Below are positions 26,115 to 35,632 of a stretch of 64,000 nt of DNA, piece after piece (within the stretch, counting starts at the first letter, position 1; each line of letters begins with the position of its first letter). The stretch is from Paucibacter sp. TC2R-5 (GTDB lineage: Bacteria; Pseudomonadota; Gammaproteobacteria; Burkholderiales; Burkholderiaceae_C). Location: contig NZ_JAJIRQ010000001.1 in the NCBI RefSeq assembly GCF_025717605.1, positions 709,716-773,715 on the forward strand, written 5' to 3'. Under the pieces are notes generated by a model. It saw only the letters and a program-made list of their open reading frames with translations. It made no database searches and had not been told where the DNA came from. Position numbers and translations under genes: made by a program.

Positions 26115-27260
26115 TTACGCTTTCACGGGGTAGGAGCCAATCACCTTGAAAAAGGCACTCAGCTCGCGCAACTCGGCCAAGGCCGCGGCCACATTGGGCT
26201 GCGAGGGGTGACCATCCAGATCGATGTAGAAGTAGTAGTCCCACTGGCCGGTACGGGCCGGGCGTGACTCCAGTCGCGTCATCGACACGCCGTGGGTCTT
26301 CAGCGGCACCAAGAGGTCATGCATCGCGCCGGGCCGGTTCGGCACCGAAACGATCAAGCTGGTGCAGTCATGCGCCGAAGCGGGTGGCGTGGCCATGGTC
26401 TGCGGCAAGCAGATCACGGCAAAGCGCGTGCGGTTATAGGCTTCGTCCTGCACCGCATGGGCAACGATGTGCAGGCCAAAAATTGTCGAGGCACGCTCGC
26501 TGGCGATCGCGGCCCAGGCCGGGTTGGTGGCCGCCAGCCTTGCGCCTTCGGCATTGCTGGACACCGCTCGTCGCTCGGCATTGGGCAGATGCTTGGCCAG
26601 CCAGTTCTGGCATTGCGCCAGCGCTTGCGGGTGGGCCAGCACGGCCTCGATGCCGTCTTGCGAATTGTCCAGCCGCATCAGGTTGTGGCGGATCAACAAG
26701 CTGACCTCGCCGACCACATGGGTGGGGGTGTGCAGGAACAAGTCCAGCGAGCGTGTCACCACGCCCTCGGTCATGTTCTCGACGCCGACCACACCGTACT
26801 GCGCGCTGCCCGAGGCGGTGGCGTGGAAGACCTCATCAAAGCTATTGCAGTAAATCAGGTCGGCGGCGCCGCCGAAATATTCGATTGCCGCCTGTTCGCA
26901 AAACGTGCCCAAGGGGCCGAGCACGGCGACGCGCTGTGGGCTTTCCAGCGCCAGACAAGCCGACATGATTTCGCGCCAAATTGCACTGACATGCTCGGCC
27001 TTCAAGGGGCCGGTATTGGCAGTTTTGATCTTCTCGATCACCTGCGCCACGCGGTCGGGGCGGAAGAAGGGGGAGCCTTCGCGGCGCTTGATCTCGCCGA
27101 CCTGCTCGGCCACATGGGCGCGTTCGTTCAGCAGGGTCAGGAGTTGTGCGTCAAGCGAATCGATTTGCTGACGCAGTGCCAGCAGTTCGGGCGCTGCCGT
27201 GTTGTTGGCCGTTTGCACGCCCGTCGTTGCAGCTGATTGTTCAGCCGGTACTTCAGCCAT
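26115..27260 (-). CDS. pheA: Bifunctional chorismate mutase / prephenate dehydratase
   Basis: Makes phenylpyruvate from chorismate in two steps. A chorismate mutase helix bundle ([20 protein letters not shown] onward) occupies about residues 25-105. The dehydratase domain follows ([39 protein letters not shown]), then a C-terminal ACT domain ([20 protein letters not shown] and [19 protein letters not shown]), where phenylalanine feedback inhibition acts. Start at 27260 (MAEVPAEQS) gives 381 aa and overlaps the serC stop by 8 bp; an in-frame start four codons earlier is possible. Confidence 0.95.
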   Translation of the reverse strand: MAEVPAEQSAATTGVQTANNTAAPELLALRQQIDSLDAQLLTLLNERAHVAEQVGEIKRREGSPFFRPDRVAQVIEKIKTANTGPLKAEHVSAIWREIMSACLALESPQRVAVLGPLGTFCEQAAIEYFGGAADLIYCNSFDEVFHATASGSAQYGVVGVENMTEGVVTRSLDLFLHTPTHVVGEVSLLIRHNLMRLDNSQDGIEAVLAHPQALAQCQNWLAKHLPNAERRAVSSNAEGARLAATNPAWAAIASERASTIFGLHIVAHAVQDEAYNRTRFAVICLPQTMATPPASAHDCTSLIVSVPNRPGAMHDLLVPLKTHGVSMTRLESRPARTGQWDYYFYIDLDGHPSQPNVAAALAELRELSAFFKVIGSYPVKA

Positions 27261-28374
27261 ATTGAGCCTCAAAGTCCTTCAAATACGCCACCAGCGCTTG
27301 CACGCCTTCGAGTGGCATGGCGTTATAGATCGATGCACGCATGCCGCCCACGGACTTGTGGCCCTTGAGTTGCAGCAGTTGTCGCTCTTTCGCTCCGGTC
27401 AGGAAGGCTTGAGTGAGTGTCTCGGTATTGAACTTGCCGCTCAGGTAGAACGGGATATTCATGCGTGAGCGGCAATCCACCGCTACACGGTTTTCAAACA
27501 TTGCAGATGCGTCCAGCGCTGCGTACAGCAACTGCGCCTTGTCGATATTGCGTTGCTCGATGGCGGCAACGCCGGTTTTGCCGGCGTAGCTGAAGCGCTT
27601 GAGCCACTGGAACACCAGGCCGGCGACATAGATGCCAAAGGTCGGCGGCGTGTTGTACATGGACTTGGCCTCGGCCACGACCTTGAAATCAAAGGCCGAT
27701 GGGCAAATCGACATCGCGTGACCGAGCAGGTCTTCGCGCACAAAGACCAGGGTCAGGCCAGCTGGGCCGATATTCTTTTGCGCGCCGCCAAAGGCCAAGC
27801 CCACCCGCGACCAATCAATGCTGCGCGAGAGTTGATGCGATGAGCAGTCGATCACCAAGGGCGCGTCGCAGCCCAGCGCCTTCAGATCGGGCAATTCGTG
27901 GAACTCGACGCCGTCAATCGTTTCGTTGGAGCAGAGGTGGACGTAGGCCGCCTCACGGCGCAATTGCCAGGTGCTCAGGGCGGGCAGGGTGGTGAACTTG
28001 CTGTCACTACCGCTGGCCGCCACCGCGGCATCGGCATAACGCTTTGCTTCTTCGGCGCTTTTCTTTGACCAGGAACCGCTGACCACAAAGTCGACCTTGC
28101 CGCCTTTGGATAGGTTCATCGGCACGATCGCGTTCTCGGCCAAGCCGCCGCCCTGCATAAACAGGATGCGGAAATTGGCCGGCACCTGCAGCAGCTCGCG
28201 CAGATCGGCCTCCGCCGCTGTGGAAATCGAGGTGAACTCCGCACCGCGGTGGCTCATTTCCATCACGCTCATGCCTGAGCCCTGCCAATCCAACATCTCC
28301 CCGGCCACTTGTCTCAGCACCTCTTCAGGCAAGGCGGCGGGGCCGGCGGAAAAATTGAAGGGGCGAAGGCTCAT
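27253..28374 (-). CDS. serC: Phosphoserine aminotransferase
   Basis: PLP enzyme that makes 3-phosphoserine for serine synthesis and also serves pyridoxal phosphate synthesis. The N-terminus [20 protein letters not shown] is the family hallmark. The PLP lysine is in [12 protein letters not shown] near residue 197. 373 aa is normal. It lies between a DUF2059 gene (45 bp upstream) and pheA (8-bp overlap), the conserved serC-pheA-tyrA-aroA order. Confidence 0.97.
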   Translation of the reverse strand: MSLRPFNFSAGPAALPEEVLRQVAGEMLDWQGSGMSVMEMSHRGAEFTSISTAAEADLRELLQVPANFRILFMQGGGLAENAIVPMNLSKGGKVDFVVSGSWSKKSAEEAKRYADAAVAASGSDSKFTTLPALSTWQLRREAAYVHLCSNETIDGVEFHELPDLKALGCDAPLVIDCSSHQLSRSIDWSRVGLAFGGAQKNIGPAGLTLVFVREDLLGHAMSICPSAFDFKVVAEAKSMYNTPPTFGIYVAGLVFQWLKRFSYAGKTGVAAIEQRNIDKAQLLYAALDASAMFENRVAVDCRSRMNIPFYLSGKFNTETLTQAFLTGAKERQLLQLKGHKSVGGMRASIYNAMPLEGVQALVAYLKDFEAQYG

Positions 28375-28419
28375 CTTTTCAGGGCGGGGGCAAGAGCAGG
28401 GCTAAGGGCGAGGAAGAAA

Positions 28420-29031
28420 TTACTTTTTGGCGGGCGGGGCGGCCGGTGTGGCGGGCTTGGGCGCCACGCCCAGTTGTTTGGCGATGCTCTGCTGCAAGGC
28501 TTTGAACTTGGTGTCCAGGCCAGGGCCGACCTCAGCCATCAGCTTTTGACCCAATGCGTTTTGCATCTCGGCACCGATTTGCTGGTACTTTTTGCTGGCT
28601 GAGGACTCTAACCAAACAATGATCTGCTTGAGTTCGTCTTCGCTGAACTTTTCGTCCAGCATAGGCGCCCACACGCCGGCCGACATCTTGGCGCCCTTGT
28701 CCTTCACCATGGGCACGGCCTCATCGACGAATTTGCGCACTTCGGCTTCAATCGCTTTGGCGGTGGCTTCGCGCTTCTCGGCGGGCACTTGCGTTTGCAA
28801 GGCCTGACCTGCACCTTGCATCAATTGACCGACTGGCTGCTGAATCAGCATGCGGGCAATGTTCTCGACGCCGGGTTGCTGCAGCTGAATCAGCTTGGCA
28901 ATCAATTCCTTCTTGGCGGCCGACGGCGCGGCAGCAGCAGGCGTGGCAGCGGGCGTGGCAGCCTGTGCGAAACCGGCGTTAACACAAACTGCGAGGGCCG
29001 CTGTGGCCAAAATCTTCATGGACTTGTTCAA
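28420..29031 (-). CDS. Exported DUF2059-type protein
   Basis: Secreted helical protein of unknown function. A signal peptide (KILATAALAVCVNAGFAQA) is followed by an Ala/Pro/Thr-rich stretch, a DUF2059-like helical body and an Ala/Pro/Lys tail. The start shown is a TTG at 29031, 2 nt after the gyrA stop, because AAGGA sits at ideal distance within the gyrA end; the ATG at 29019 is the alternative and gives the same mature protein. Translational coupling to gyrA is likely. The family is common in Burkholderiales without an established role. Confidence 0.82.
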   Translation of the reverse strand: MNKSMKILATAALAVCVNAGFAQAATPAATPAAAAPSAAKKELIAKLIQLQQPGVENIARMLIQQPVGQLMQGAGQALQTQVPAEKREATAKAIEAEVRKFVDEAVPMVKDKGAKMSAGVWAPMLDEKFSEDELKQIIVWLESSASKKYQQIGAEMQNALGQKLMAEVGPGLDTKFKALQQSIAKQLGVAPKPATPAAPPAKK

Positions 29032-29033
29032 GC

Positions 29034-31703
29034 TTATTCCTTGTTAGCGTCGTCAGAGGCGTCACCGTTTTCGGTGGATGCGCCGTCAGTGGTTTCGGTG
29101 TCGAGGGTGTTGCCTTCATTCGCATCGTTTTCGACGATGCGTTGCAGGCCCGACAGTTTAGAGCCGTCGTCCAGTGCAATCAGGGTGACGCCCTGGGTAG
29201 CGCGACCGAGTTCACGGATTTCCGAGACCCGGGTGCGCACCAGCACACCACGGTCGGTGATCAGCATGATTTCGTCATCCGGACGCACCAGCGTCGCGGC
29301 CACCACTCGGCCATTGCGCTCGGTCTGCTGGATCGCGATCATGCCCTTGGTGCCGCGGCCGTGGCGGGTGTACTCCAGGATGTTGGTGCGCTTGCCAAAG
29401 CCGTTTTCGGTGGCGGTCAAGACCGACTGCGTGCCGTCGTCTTCGGCCACCAGCATCGCGATCAAGCGCTGCTCGGGCTCGAGCATCATGCCGCGCACAC
29501 CGCGCGCCGTGCGGCCCAGCGAGCGCACATCGTCTTCGTCAAAGCGCACCGCCTTGCCGCCGTCGCTGAACAGCATCACATCATGCTTGCCGTCGGTCAG
29601 CGCGGCGCCAATCAGGTGGTCGCCTTCATCCAGCGCGATCGAGATGATGCCGGACTTGCGCGGGTTGGCGAAGTCTTCCAGCGGCGTCTTCTTGACCGTG
29701 CCCAAGGCCGTCGCCATGAAGATGAAATGGCCTTCAGGGAAGACGCGGAATTCGCCAGTCAGCGGCAACACGACGGTGATTTTTTCGTCCTGCTGCAGCG
29801 GGAACATATTGACGATAGGCTTGCCGCGCGACGCGCGCGAGCCCTGCGGTACTTCCCAGACCTTCAGCCAGTAAACGCGGCCACGGTTGCTGAAGCACAG
29901 CAGCCAGTCATGCGTGTTGGCGATGAAGAGCTGATCGACCCAGTCATCGTCCTTGGTCTGCGTCGCTTGCTTGCCGCGTCCGCCGCGTTTTTGCGCCCGG
30001 TATTCGCTCAGCGCCTGGCTCTTGATATAGCCGGTGTGCGAGAGCGTCACCACCATATCGGTCGGTGTGATCAGGTCCTCGGTGCCGAGTTCTTGCGGGT
30101 TGTGTTCGATCGAGCTGCGGCGCGCACCGATCTTGGTCTGGCCGAACTCCAGGCGAACTTGGGTCAGTTCGTCAACGATGATGGCAGTGACGCGGGCCGG
30201 CTTGGCCAGGATGTCCAGCAAATCGGCGATCTGCGCCATCACTTCGCGGTATTCGGCAACGATCTTGTCCTGCTCCAGGCCGGTCAAGCGCTGCAGACGC
30301 ATCTGCAGAATTTCGCCGGCTTGCTCGTCCGACAGGCGGTACAGGCCATCGCTCTGCAGGCCATAGGCCGGCGGCAGACCTTCCGGGCGGTAGGCATTTC
30401 GGCCGCCTTCGGTATCGCCTTCGGCGCGTGCCAACATTTCCCGCACCAGCGAGGAGTCCCAGCTCTTGGCCATCAGAGCGGCCTTGGCCACAGGTGGCGT
30501 CGGCGAGGCCTTGATGGTGGCGATGAACTCATCGATATTGGCCATCGCAACGGCCAGGCCTTCCAGCACATGGCCGCGGTCGCGGGCCTTGCGCAGCTCG
30601 AAAATCGTGCGGCGCGTCACCACTTCACGGCGATGTTCCAGGAAGACGATGATCAGCTCTTTCAGGTTGCACAGCTTGGGCTGGCCGTCGATCAGCGCGA
30701 CCATATTCATGCCGAAGGTGTCTTGCAGCTGCGTCTGCTTGTACAGATTGTTCAGCACCACTTCGGGCACTTCGCCGCGCTTGAGCTCGATCACCACGCG
30801 CATGCCGGACTTGTCGCTCTCGTCCTGGATGTGGCTGATGCCTTCGATCTTCTTCTCGTGCACCAACTCGGCGATGCGCTCGAGCAAGGTCTTCTTGTTG
30901 ACCTGGTAAGGGATCTCGTCAACGATGATCGATTGGCGCGAGCCCTTGTCGATGTCCTCGAAGTGGACCTTGGCGCGCATCACCACCTTGCCGCGGCCGG
31001 TACGGTAGCCGTCGCGGGCACCTGACAGGCCGTAGATGATGCCGGCGGTCGGGAAGTCCGGTGCCGGGATGATTTCCATCAATTCGTCGATGGTCACATC
31101 GGGGTTCTTCAGCGCATGCAAGCAGGCGTCGATGACCTCGTTGAGGTTGTGCGGCGGAATATTGGTCGCCATGCCGACGGCAATACCGGTCGAGCCGTTG
31201 ACCAGCAAACTTGGCAGCCTTGTCGGCAGAACCAGCGGCTCGCTTTCCGAGCCGTCATAGTTTGGTCCGAAATTGACGGTTTCTTTGTCAATATCGGCCA
31301 GCATTTCGTGGGCTATTTTCGCCAAACGAATTTCGGTATATCGCATCGCTGCAGCGTTATCGCCGTCGACCGAGCCGAAATTACCCTGGCCATCCACCAA
31401 CATATGGCGCATGGAGAAATCTTGCGCCATCCGCACGATGGTGTCATACACCGCGGTGTCGCCATGCGGGTGGTATTTACCAATCACATCGCCGACGATA
31501 CGGGCGGATTTTTTATAGGGGCGATTCCAATCATTATTGAGCACGTGCATCGCGAAGAGCACGCGCCTGTGCACCGGCTTAAGGCCGTCTCGTGCATCGG
31601 GTAGAGCACGACCAACAATCACGCTCATTGCGTAATCGAGGTATGAACGCCGCATTTCCTCTTCGAGGCTGATGGGCAATGTTTCCTTGGCGAACTGGGT
31701 CAT
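29034..31703 (-). CDS. gyrA: DNA gyrase subunit A
   Basis: Breakage-rejoining subunit of gyrase that introduces negative supercoils. The start at 31703 ([17 protein letters not shown]) is the family N-terminus; the frame is open 35 codons further upstream. The catalytic Tyr lies in [11 protein letters not shown], and the quinolone-determining region [19 protein letters not shown] is intact with Ser/Thr- and Asp-type residues at the usual helix (GDTAVYD). The GyrA-box for wrapping is QKRGGRGK in the C-terminal beta-pinwheel. The tail is acidic (ASDDANKE). 889 aa. First gene of the long minus-strand block. Confidence 0.98.
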   Translation of the reverse strand: MTQFAKETLPISLEEEMRRSYLDYAMSVIVGRALPDARDGLKPVHRRVLFAMHVLNNDWNRPYKKSARIVGDVIGKYHPHGDTAVYDTIVRMAQDFSMRHMLVDGQGNFGSVDGDNAAAMRYTEIRLAKIAHEMLADIDKETVNFGPNYDGSESEPLVLPTRLPSLLVNGSTGIAVGMATNIPPHNLNEVIDACLHALKNPDVTIDELMEIIPAPDFPTAGIIYGLSGARDGYRTGRGKVVMRAKVHFEDIDKGSRQSIIVDEIPYQVNKKTLLERIAELVHEKKIEGISHIQDESDKSGMRVVIELKRGEVPEVVLNNLYKQTQLQDTFGMNMVALIDGQPKLCNLKELIIVFLEHRREVVTRRTIFELRKARDRGHVLEGLAVAMANIDEFIATIKASPTPPVAKAALMAKSWDSSLVREMLARAEGDTEGGRNAYRPEGLPPAYGLQSDGLYRLSDEQAGEILQMRLQRLTGLEQDKIVAEYREVMAQIADLLDILAKPARVTAIIVDELTQVRLEFGQTKIGARRSSIEHNPQELGTEDLITPTDMVVTLSHTGYIKSQALSEYRAQKRGGRGKQATQTKDDDWVDQLFIANTHDWLLCFSNRGRVYWLKVWEVPQGSRASRGKPIVNMFPLQQDEKITVVLPLTGEFRVFPEGHFIFMATALGTVKKTPLEDFANPRKSGIISIALDEGDHLIGAALTDGKHDVMLFSDGGKAVRFDEDDVRSLGRTARGVRGMMLEPEQRLIAMLVAEDDGTQSVLTATENGFGKRTNILEYTRHGRGTKGMIAIQQTERNGRVVAATLVRPDDEIMLITDRGVLVRTRVSEIRELGRATQGVTLIALDDGSKLSGLQRIVENDANEGNTLDTETTDGASTENGDASDDANKE

Positions 31704-31970
31704 GCGCTTTGTGCTCGGCCCGCACCCAGCGGGGGCGGCCTGCATCGTTGGGGACAGGAACTGGCATTCTAAAGGCCTGCGGCTGTCGCAGCGACGCAAC
31801 AATGCCACTTACCTTCACATCAAGCACCGCCACAATACGAAGTTATCGGTGCCCTATGGCACAATCGATGAGTCCCTAGGAGAAACCCGTACTGCGGGAG
31901 TTTCCGAGGTTTTTTTGTTCCAGTACTAGGCAATCGCAGGGCAACTGCGGCATTCCTTGAGAGGAGAATC
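31704..31970. other. Divergent gyrA/ompA intergenic region
   Basis: 267 bp holding promoters for gyrA (minus) and ompA (plus). On the + side TATGGCACAAT (31855-31865) is a plausible -10 area for ompA, and a hairpin with a T run lies in the leader. On the minus side no convincing gyrA promoter was identified by eye. Confidence 0.4.
31882..31916 (+). promoter_or_regulatory. Hairpin plus T-run in the ompA leader (possible attenuator)
   Basis: GAAACCCG (31882-31889) pairs with CGGG-AG-TTTC (31895-31904) around TACTG, and seven T residues follow at 31910-31916. It sits between a candidate promoter and the ompA ribosome site, with no + strand gene upstream for it to terminate, so early termination or leader-stability control of ompA is possible. 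The five bases between stem and T run weaken a terminator reading. Confidence 0.45.
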
Positions 31971-32630
31971 ATGAAGAAATTGAATCGAGTGGCGTCGCTT
32001 TTCGCTATCGCAGCGGTTGCCGCGTCCGGCGCCTTCGCGCAGACCACGCAGCAAACCATTGATAACTGGCGCGCTACTGATGGCACCGCTGTCAAGAACG
32101 GTACCAACGAGCTGTGCTGGCGTGACAGCAACTGGACGCCTGCTACGGCACTCCAGGAATGCGACGGCGCTTTGAAGCCAGCTGTCAAGGCCGCTCCAGT
32201 TGAGCCAACACCTGCTCCCGTGGTTGCACCTGTTGCACCTAAGCCAGTGGTTGTGCCTCCAAAGCCAACCAGCGAGAAGGTGACTTTCGCTGCTGACGCA
32301 TTCTTCGACTTCGACAAGTATGTGTTGAAGCCAGAAGGCAAGACTGTTTTGGCTGACCTGTACGGCAAGACCAAGGCTCTGAACCTGGAAGTCATCATCG
32401 CCGTCGGTCACACTGACTGGATCGGTACTGAAGAGTACAACCAGAAGTTGTCGGTCCGTCGCTCCGAAGCCGTCAAGGCCTATTTGGTGAGCTTGGGCGC
32501 CGAGAAGAACCGCGTCTACACCGAAGGCAAGGGCGAGAAGGCTCCTATTGCTGACAACAAGACTGCAGAAGGCCGCGCCAAGAACCGCCGCGTTGAGATC
32601 GAAGTGGTCGGTACACGCGACACCAAGTAA
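31971..32630 (+). CDS. ompA: OmpA-family peptidoglycan-binding protein
   Basis: Envelope protein linking outer membrane and cell wall. It has a signal peptide (MKKLNRVASLFAIAAVAASGAFAQ), a short domain with two Cys (NELCWRDSNWTPATALQECDG), a Pro/Val/Ala hinge and a C-terminal OmpA domain from about residue 100 (FDFDKYVLKPEGK; GHTDWIGTEEYNQKLSVRRSEAV; NRRVEIEVVG). The N-terminal eight-strand barrel of E. coli OmpA is absent, so the 219-aa protein is probably periplasmic or peripherally attached. The ribosome site GAGAGGAGA is strong, and codon use (GCT, GGT, AAG) suggests very high expression. Tandem hairpins follow. Confidence 0.93.
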   Translation: MKKLNRVASLFAIAAVAASGAFAQTTQQTIDNWRATDGTAVKNGTNELCWRDSNWTPATALQECDGALKPAVKAAPVEPTPAPVVAPVAPKPVVVPPKPTSEKVTFAADAFFDFDKYVLKPEGKTVLADLYGKTKALNLEVIIAVGHTDWIGTEEYNQKLSVRRSEAVKAYLVSLGAEKNRVYTEGKGEKAPIADNKTAEGRAKNRRVEIEVVGTRDTK

Positions 32631-32638
32631 TCAGTTAA

Positions 32639-32660
32639 CAAGCGCCTAGGCGCTTGGTTT
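32639..32660 (+). terminator. First hairpin after ompA
   Basis: CAAGCGCCTAGGCGCTTG is a perfect 18-bp palindrome nine bases after the ompA stop, followed by GTTTTC. A weak terminator or an mRNA 3'-end protecting structure. Confidence 0.6.
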
Positions 32661-32670
32661 TCTGAAATTG

Positions 32671-32697
32671 AAAGCCCCGCTGACGCGGGGCTTTTTC
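32671..32697 (+). terminator. Main intrinsic terminator after ompA
   Basis: AAAGCCCCGC / GCGGGGCTTT form a strong stem around TGAC, followed by a T run. Second of two tandem hairpins; well placed to end the abundant ompA transcript before ubiG. Confidence 0.9.
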
Positions 32698-32773
32698 GTT
32701 GGGGAGACCGGCTTGTGGCTTTAGGGTCCAAGCTGGCGTCCAACTGTCGAATTCAACCCGCTACGATTGCGCC

Positions 32774-33478
32774 ATGATGATCAATGCAGACCCTCAAGAA
32801 CTCGCCAAATTTGGCGACCTGGCCCACCGATGGTGGGACACCGAGAGCGAATTCAAGCCGCTCCACCAAATCAATCCGCTTCGCCTGGACTGGATTTGCA
32901 GCCTCAGCCCCTTGAGCGGCAAGCAAGTGCTGGATGTGGGCTGCGGCGGCGGAATTCTGAGCGACTCGATGGCCCGCCGCAACGCGCAGGTGTTGGGTAT
33001 TGACCTGGCAAGCAAGGCGCTCAAAGTTGCGCAGCTGCACGCGATGGAAGCCGGCACCGAGGGGGTTGAATACCGTGAAATTGCCGTGGAAGCGCTGGCT
33101 GCTGAGCGGCCGGCCAGTTTCGATGTCGTGACTTGCATGGAAATGCTGGAGCATGTGCCCGATCCCGCGTCTGTCGTGCGCGCTTGTGCGGACCTGGTCC
33201 GGCCCGGCGGCTGGGTGTTTTTGTCGACCCTGAATCGCAACGTCAAGTCCTTTCTTTTTGCAATTGTGGGTGCTGAGTACGTGCTCAAAATGCTGCCCGC
33301 TGGTACGCATGAATACGCACGCTTCTTGCGTCCGTCTGAGTTGGCGCAGTTTTGCCGAGAGGCTGGTTTGGAACTGCAATGCAGTCGCGGCTTGACCTAT
33401 AACCCCTTTACTCAGCGCTACAGCCTGGGCTCGGATACCGGCGTCAATTACTTGTTTGCATGCCGCAAGCCACTATGA
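32774..33478 (+). CDS. ubiG: Ubiquinone O-methyltransferase
   Basis: SAM-dependent enzyme performing both O-methylations of ubiquinone synthesis. The SAM-binding motif I is [32 protein letters not shown] is motif II/post-II; the lipid-interacting segment [20 protein letters not shown] matches the UbiG membrane-binding insertion. 234 aa. Two adjacent ATG codons (32774, 32777) could start it; no ribosome site is visible, and TACGAT ends 6 nt before the first ATG, so the mRNA may be nearly leaderless. The stop overlaps the gph start by 4 bp (ATGA). Confidence 0.95.
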   Translation: MMINADPQELAKFGDLAHRWWDTESEFKPLHQINPLRLDWICSLSPLSGKQVLDVGCGGGILSDSMARRNAQVLGIDLASKALKVAQLHAMEAGTEGVEYREIAVEALAAERPASFDVVTCMEMLEHVPDPASVVRACADLVRPGGWVFLSTLNRNVKSFLFAIVGAEYVLKMLPAGTHEYARFLRPSELAQFCREAGLELQCSRGLTYNPFTQRYSLGSDTGVNYLFACRKPL

Positions 33479-34173
33479 ACTTGGGTATTTCTCAGAAATG
33501 GCAAGATTCACCAACTGCTGTTCAGGCTTTTTTGTTTGATCTCGACGGCACTTTGGCTGACAGTGCGCCGGATCTTGCCGGCGCGGCCAACGAAATGCGC
33601 TTGAGTCGTGGCCTGGAGGCGCTGCCCTTGGCGGTCTTGCGGCCCATGGTCGGCGCAGGTGCGCGGGGCATGCTCGACGTGGCCCTGCAAATCACGCCCG
33701 CTGACAGTGATTTTGAGGCAGTCAAGGCTGAGTTCCTGGATCGTTATGAAGCCCGCATTTCGCAGGAAACTCGGCTGTTCGATCAGGTGTTGGAGCTTCT
33801 TGATGCGCTGCAAAAAGCCGGCACGCCCTGGGGCATTGTGACCAACAAGGCCGAGCGTTTTGCCTTGCCTTTGACCCGCCATCTGGGTCTGCACGGCGCC
33901 GCTTTTGCGGTGATTGGTGGCGATACCACCGCGCATGCCAAGCCGCATCCGGCGCCGCTGCTTGAGGCGGCCAAGCGAGGCGGCGTTGATCCGCAGCGCT
34001 GCGTTTACGTGGGCGACGATGAGCGAGACATCGTAGCCGGCCGCGCGGCCGGCATGGGTACGGTGGCGGCCGGCTGGGGATATTTGGGCAATGGCAAGCC
34101 GATTGAGTCCTGGAATGCCGATATTGTTCTTTCTTCTCCGGTCGGCATCTTGAAACTGCTCGGATTGGCCTAA
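33475..34173 (+). CDS. gph: Phosphoglycolate phosphatase (HAD family)
   Basis: Hydrolyses 2-phosphoglycolate. HAD motif I is [12 protein letters not shown], motif [10 protein letters not shown], and the late acid motif [10 protein letters not shown]. 232 aa. The start at 33475 is chosen because its ATG forms an ATGA overlap with the ubiG stop; an in-frame start 5 codons earlier lies inside ubiG. The ubiG-gph pair is conserved in many proteobacteria. The end of the gene contains the likely ssrA promoter. Confidence 0.92.
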   Translation: MNLGISQKWQDSPTAVQAFLFDLDGTLADSAPDLAGAANEMRLSRGLEALPLAVLRPMVGAGARGMLDVALQITPADSDFEAVKAEFLDRYEARISQETRLFDQVLELLDALQKAGTPWGIVTNKAERFALPLTRHLGLHGAAFAVIGGDTTAHAKPHPAPLLEAAKRGGVDPQRCVYVGDDERDIVAGRAAGMGTVAAGWGYLGNGKPIESWNADIVLSSPVGILKLLGLA

Positions 34174-34176
34174 AAT
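34150..34176 (+). promoter_or_regulatory. Candidate ssrA promoter inside the gph 3' end
   Basis: TTGAAA (34150-34155) and TAAAAT (34171-34176) are 15 bp apart, a little short of optimal, and the -10 ends 10 nt before the mature tmRNA 5' end. A start near 34183 would leave a brief leader for RNase P to remove. Confidence 0.5.
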
Positions 34177-34186
34177 GCAAAGTTCT

Positions 34187-34558
34187 GGGGCCGACCAGGT
34201 TTCGACGTGGGTGCGGATCCGGAGTAGGGCATGCCGAGCACCAGTCCGCTCGTAAAACCACTGGAAACAAAGTAACTGCAAACGACTCTACGTTCGCACT
34301 CGCCGCTTAATTGCGCGTGAGCTTCTCAACGGTTGGCCAATGGGCCGGGCTTAAGTCGCAAGACTGAAGGCTGAGAAGTCATTCACATTGGCTGGTTCTG
34401 CATCGGGTTACAAGGTACAGAACAAGATTAAGTGACTGGCGGGAAGGATAGCGTGCCACTGCGCGATTCAACCGTGAGATTCAAATCAGACGGCTAAGCA
34501 TGTAGAACTGCCCGGTGATGGCTTGCGGACGGGGGTTCAATTCCCCCCGGCTCCACCA
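34187..34558 (+). ncRNA. ssrA: Transfer-messenger RNA
   Basis: Rescues stalled ribosomes and tags the unfinished protein. The 5' end GGGGCCGACCAGG pairs with the 3' end CGGCTCC-ACCA to form the tRNA-like acceptor stem, and CCA is encoded. The T arm GGGGGTTCAATTCCCCCC is near the 3' end. The tag frame starts at the resume codon GCA (34278) and reads ANDSTFALAA then TAA (34308-34310). The length of 372 nt and one-piece layout are normal. A hairpin terminator follows. Confidence 0.98.
34278..34310 (+). other. tmRNA proteolysis tag reading frame
   Basis: Codons GCA to GCT plus TAA give the tag ANDSTFALAA. The C-terminal ALAA is the usual ClpXP/ClpAP degron; the middle STF differs from the ENY or ERF seen in many other tags. 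Confidence 0.9.
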
Positions 34559-34595
34559 ATTTAAAGGCCGCCAAGGTGCGGAGAAACGCCATAGA

Positions 34596-34630
34596 AGGCC
34601 CCAAGTCATCGAAGACCTGGGGCTTTTTTT
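34596..34630 (+). terminator. Intrinsic terminator after tmRNA
   Basis: GCCCCAAGTC pairs with GACCTGGGGC (one mismatch) around a short loop, followed by seven T residues. It starts 38 bp after the encoded CCA. Confidence 0.88.
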
Positions 34631-34675
34631 CTTGCCCAATCGGTGCAAGGTCAACACAAACTCGCATAACCGAAT

Positions 34676-35620
34676 ATGAAAACTATCCTGCCTTTGTCAG
34701 TTTTGTTTGCCCCATCTGTGAGCGACCCTCAGCCCTTGATTCTTTATCACGGCAAAGGCTGCTCCGATGGCTTTGCGGCGGCGCTGGCAGCTTGGATTTT
34801 TTACGAGGGCAATGCCGAGTTCATTGGCTTGGATCATGGCCAAGTTCAAACATTGGCGGATTTGCCGCCGGTTGCGGGCCGAGCGGTCTATGTGCTCGAC
34901 TTTTCCTTCCCGGCGGAAATTTTGAGTGCTATCGAGGACGGCGGTGCCGCCAAGCTCGTGCTGCTGGATCATCACAAGAGCGCGGCCGAAAAGCTCTCGG
35001 GATTCAATTGCCGCTGCGGTGTGGTGCATTTCGACATGAGCAAGTCCGGCGCACGCTTGGCATGGGAGTTCTTCCATCCCGAGCAGCCCTTGCCAGACCT
35101 GGTGCGCTTTGTCGAAGACCGCGACATTTGGGCTTGGCAATACCCAGAGAGCGGCGCCTTTCTGTCGGCGCTGGACATGGAGGTCAAAGAGTTCGCCCGC
35201 TGGCAGGAAATCTCCGCCTTCAGTGCTGAGCAAGTTGAGGCTTTCATGGCGCGCGGCGCGGCGATGGACGAGAAATACCGCAAGCTGTGCGCCGACTTGG
35301 CCGAAGGCGCTCAGCCGCTGAGCTTCAATGGCATCGAAGGCTTGATGGTCAATGCACCGGGCATGTTTCACAGCCTCGTCGGCGATCTGCTGTCGGCCAA
35401 GTCCGGCACTTTTGCCCTCATGTGGAGTGCAGGGCAGGGCGGCGCGGTGAAATGCGGCCTGCGCTCACAGCGCAGCTTTGACTGCATTGCGCTGGCCGAA
35501 AGCATGGGCGGCGGCGGGCATGCGCAGGCTTGTGGGTTCAGGATGGGCGTAGAGCGCTTAACCGAGTTGCTCGGCGGCGTATTCAATGCGCGAAGCGACG
35601 GCCAAGTTGAAAAGCCCTGA
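34676..35620 (+). CDS. DHH-family phosphoesterase
   Basis: Predicted Mn-dependent phosphoesterase. The metal-binding DHH motif is in KLVLLDHHKSAAEKL, an N-terminal metal-ligand stretch is LYHGKGCSDGFAAALAAW, and the DHHA1-type end GGGGHAQACGFRMG binds the substrate. Such proteins cleave short oligonucleotides or cyclic dinucleotide products; the specific substrate is unknown here. 314 aa. The first ~16 residues are hydrophobic; a GTG a few codons in could be the real start. It begins 46 bp after the tmRNA terminator and is followed 12 bp later by an AraC regulator. Confidence 0.85.
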   Translation: MKTILPLSVLFAPSVSDPQPLILYHGKGCSDGFAAALAAWIFYEGNAEFIGLDHGQVQTLADLPPVAGRAVYVLDFSFPAEILSAIEDGGAAKLVLLDHHKSAAEKLSGFNCRCGVVHFDMSKSGARLAWEFFHPEQPLPDLVRFVEDRDIWAWQYPESGAFLSALDMEVKEFARWQEISAFSAEQVEAFMARGAAMDEKYRKLCADLAEGAQPLSFNGIEGLMVNAPGMFHSLVGDLLSAKSGTFALMWSAGQGGAVKCGLRSQRSFDCIALAESMGGGGHAQACGFRMGVERLTELLGGVFNARSDGQVEKP

Positions 35621-35632
35621 ATCCAATTCGGC

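Noticed and set aside
29142-31025. 627-residue open frame opposite gyrA
   Set aside because: Shadow of GC-rich codon use in gyrA: composition rich in His, Gln, Ala and Arg with no motif.
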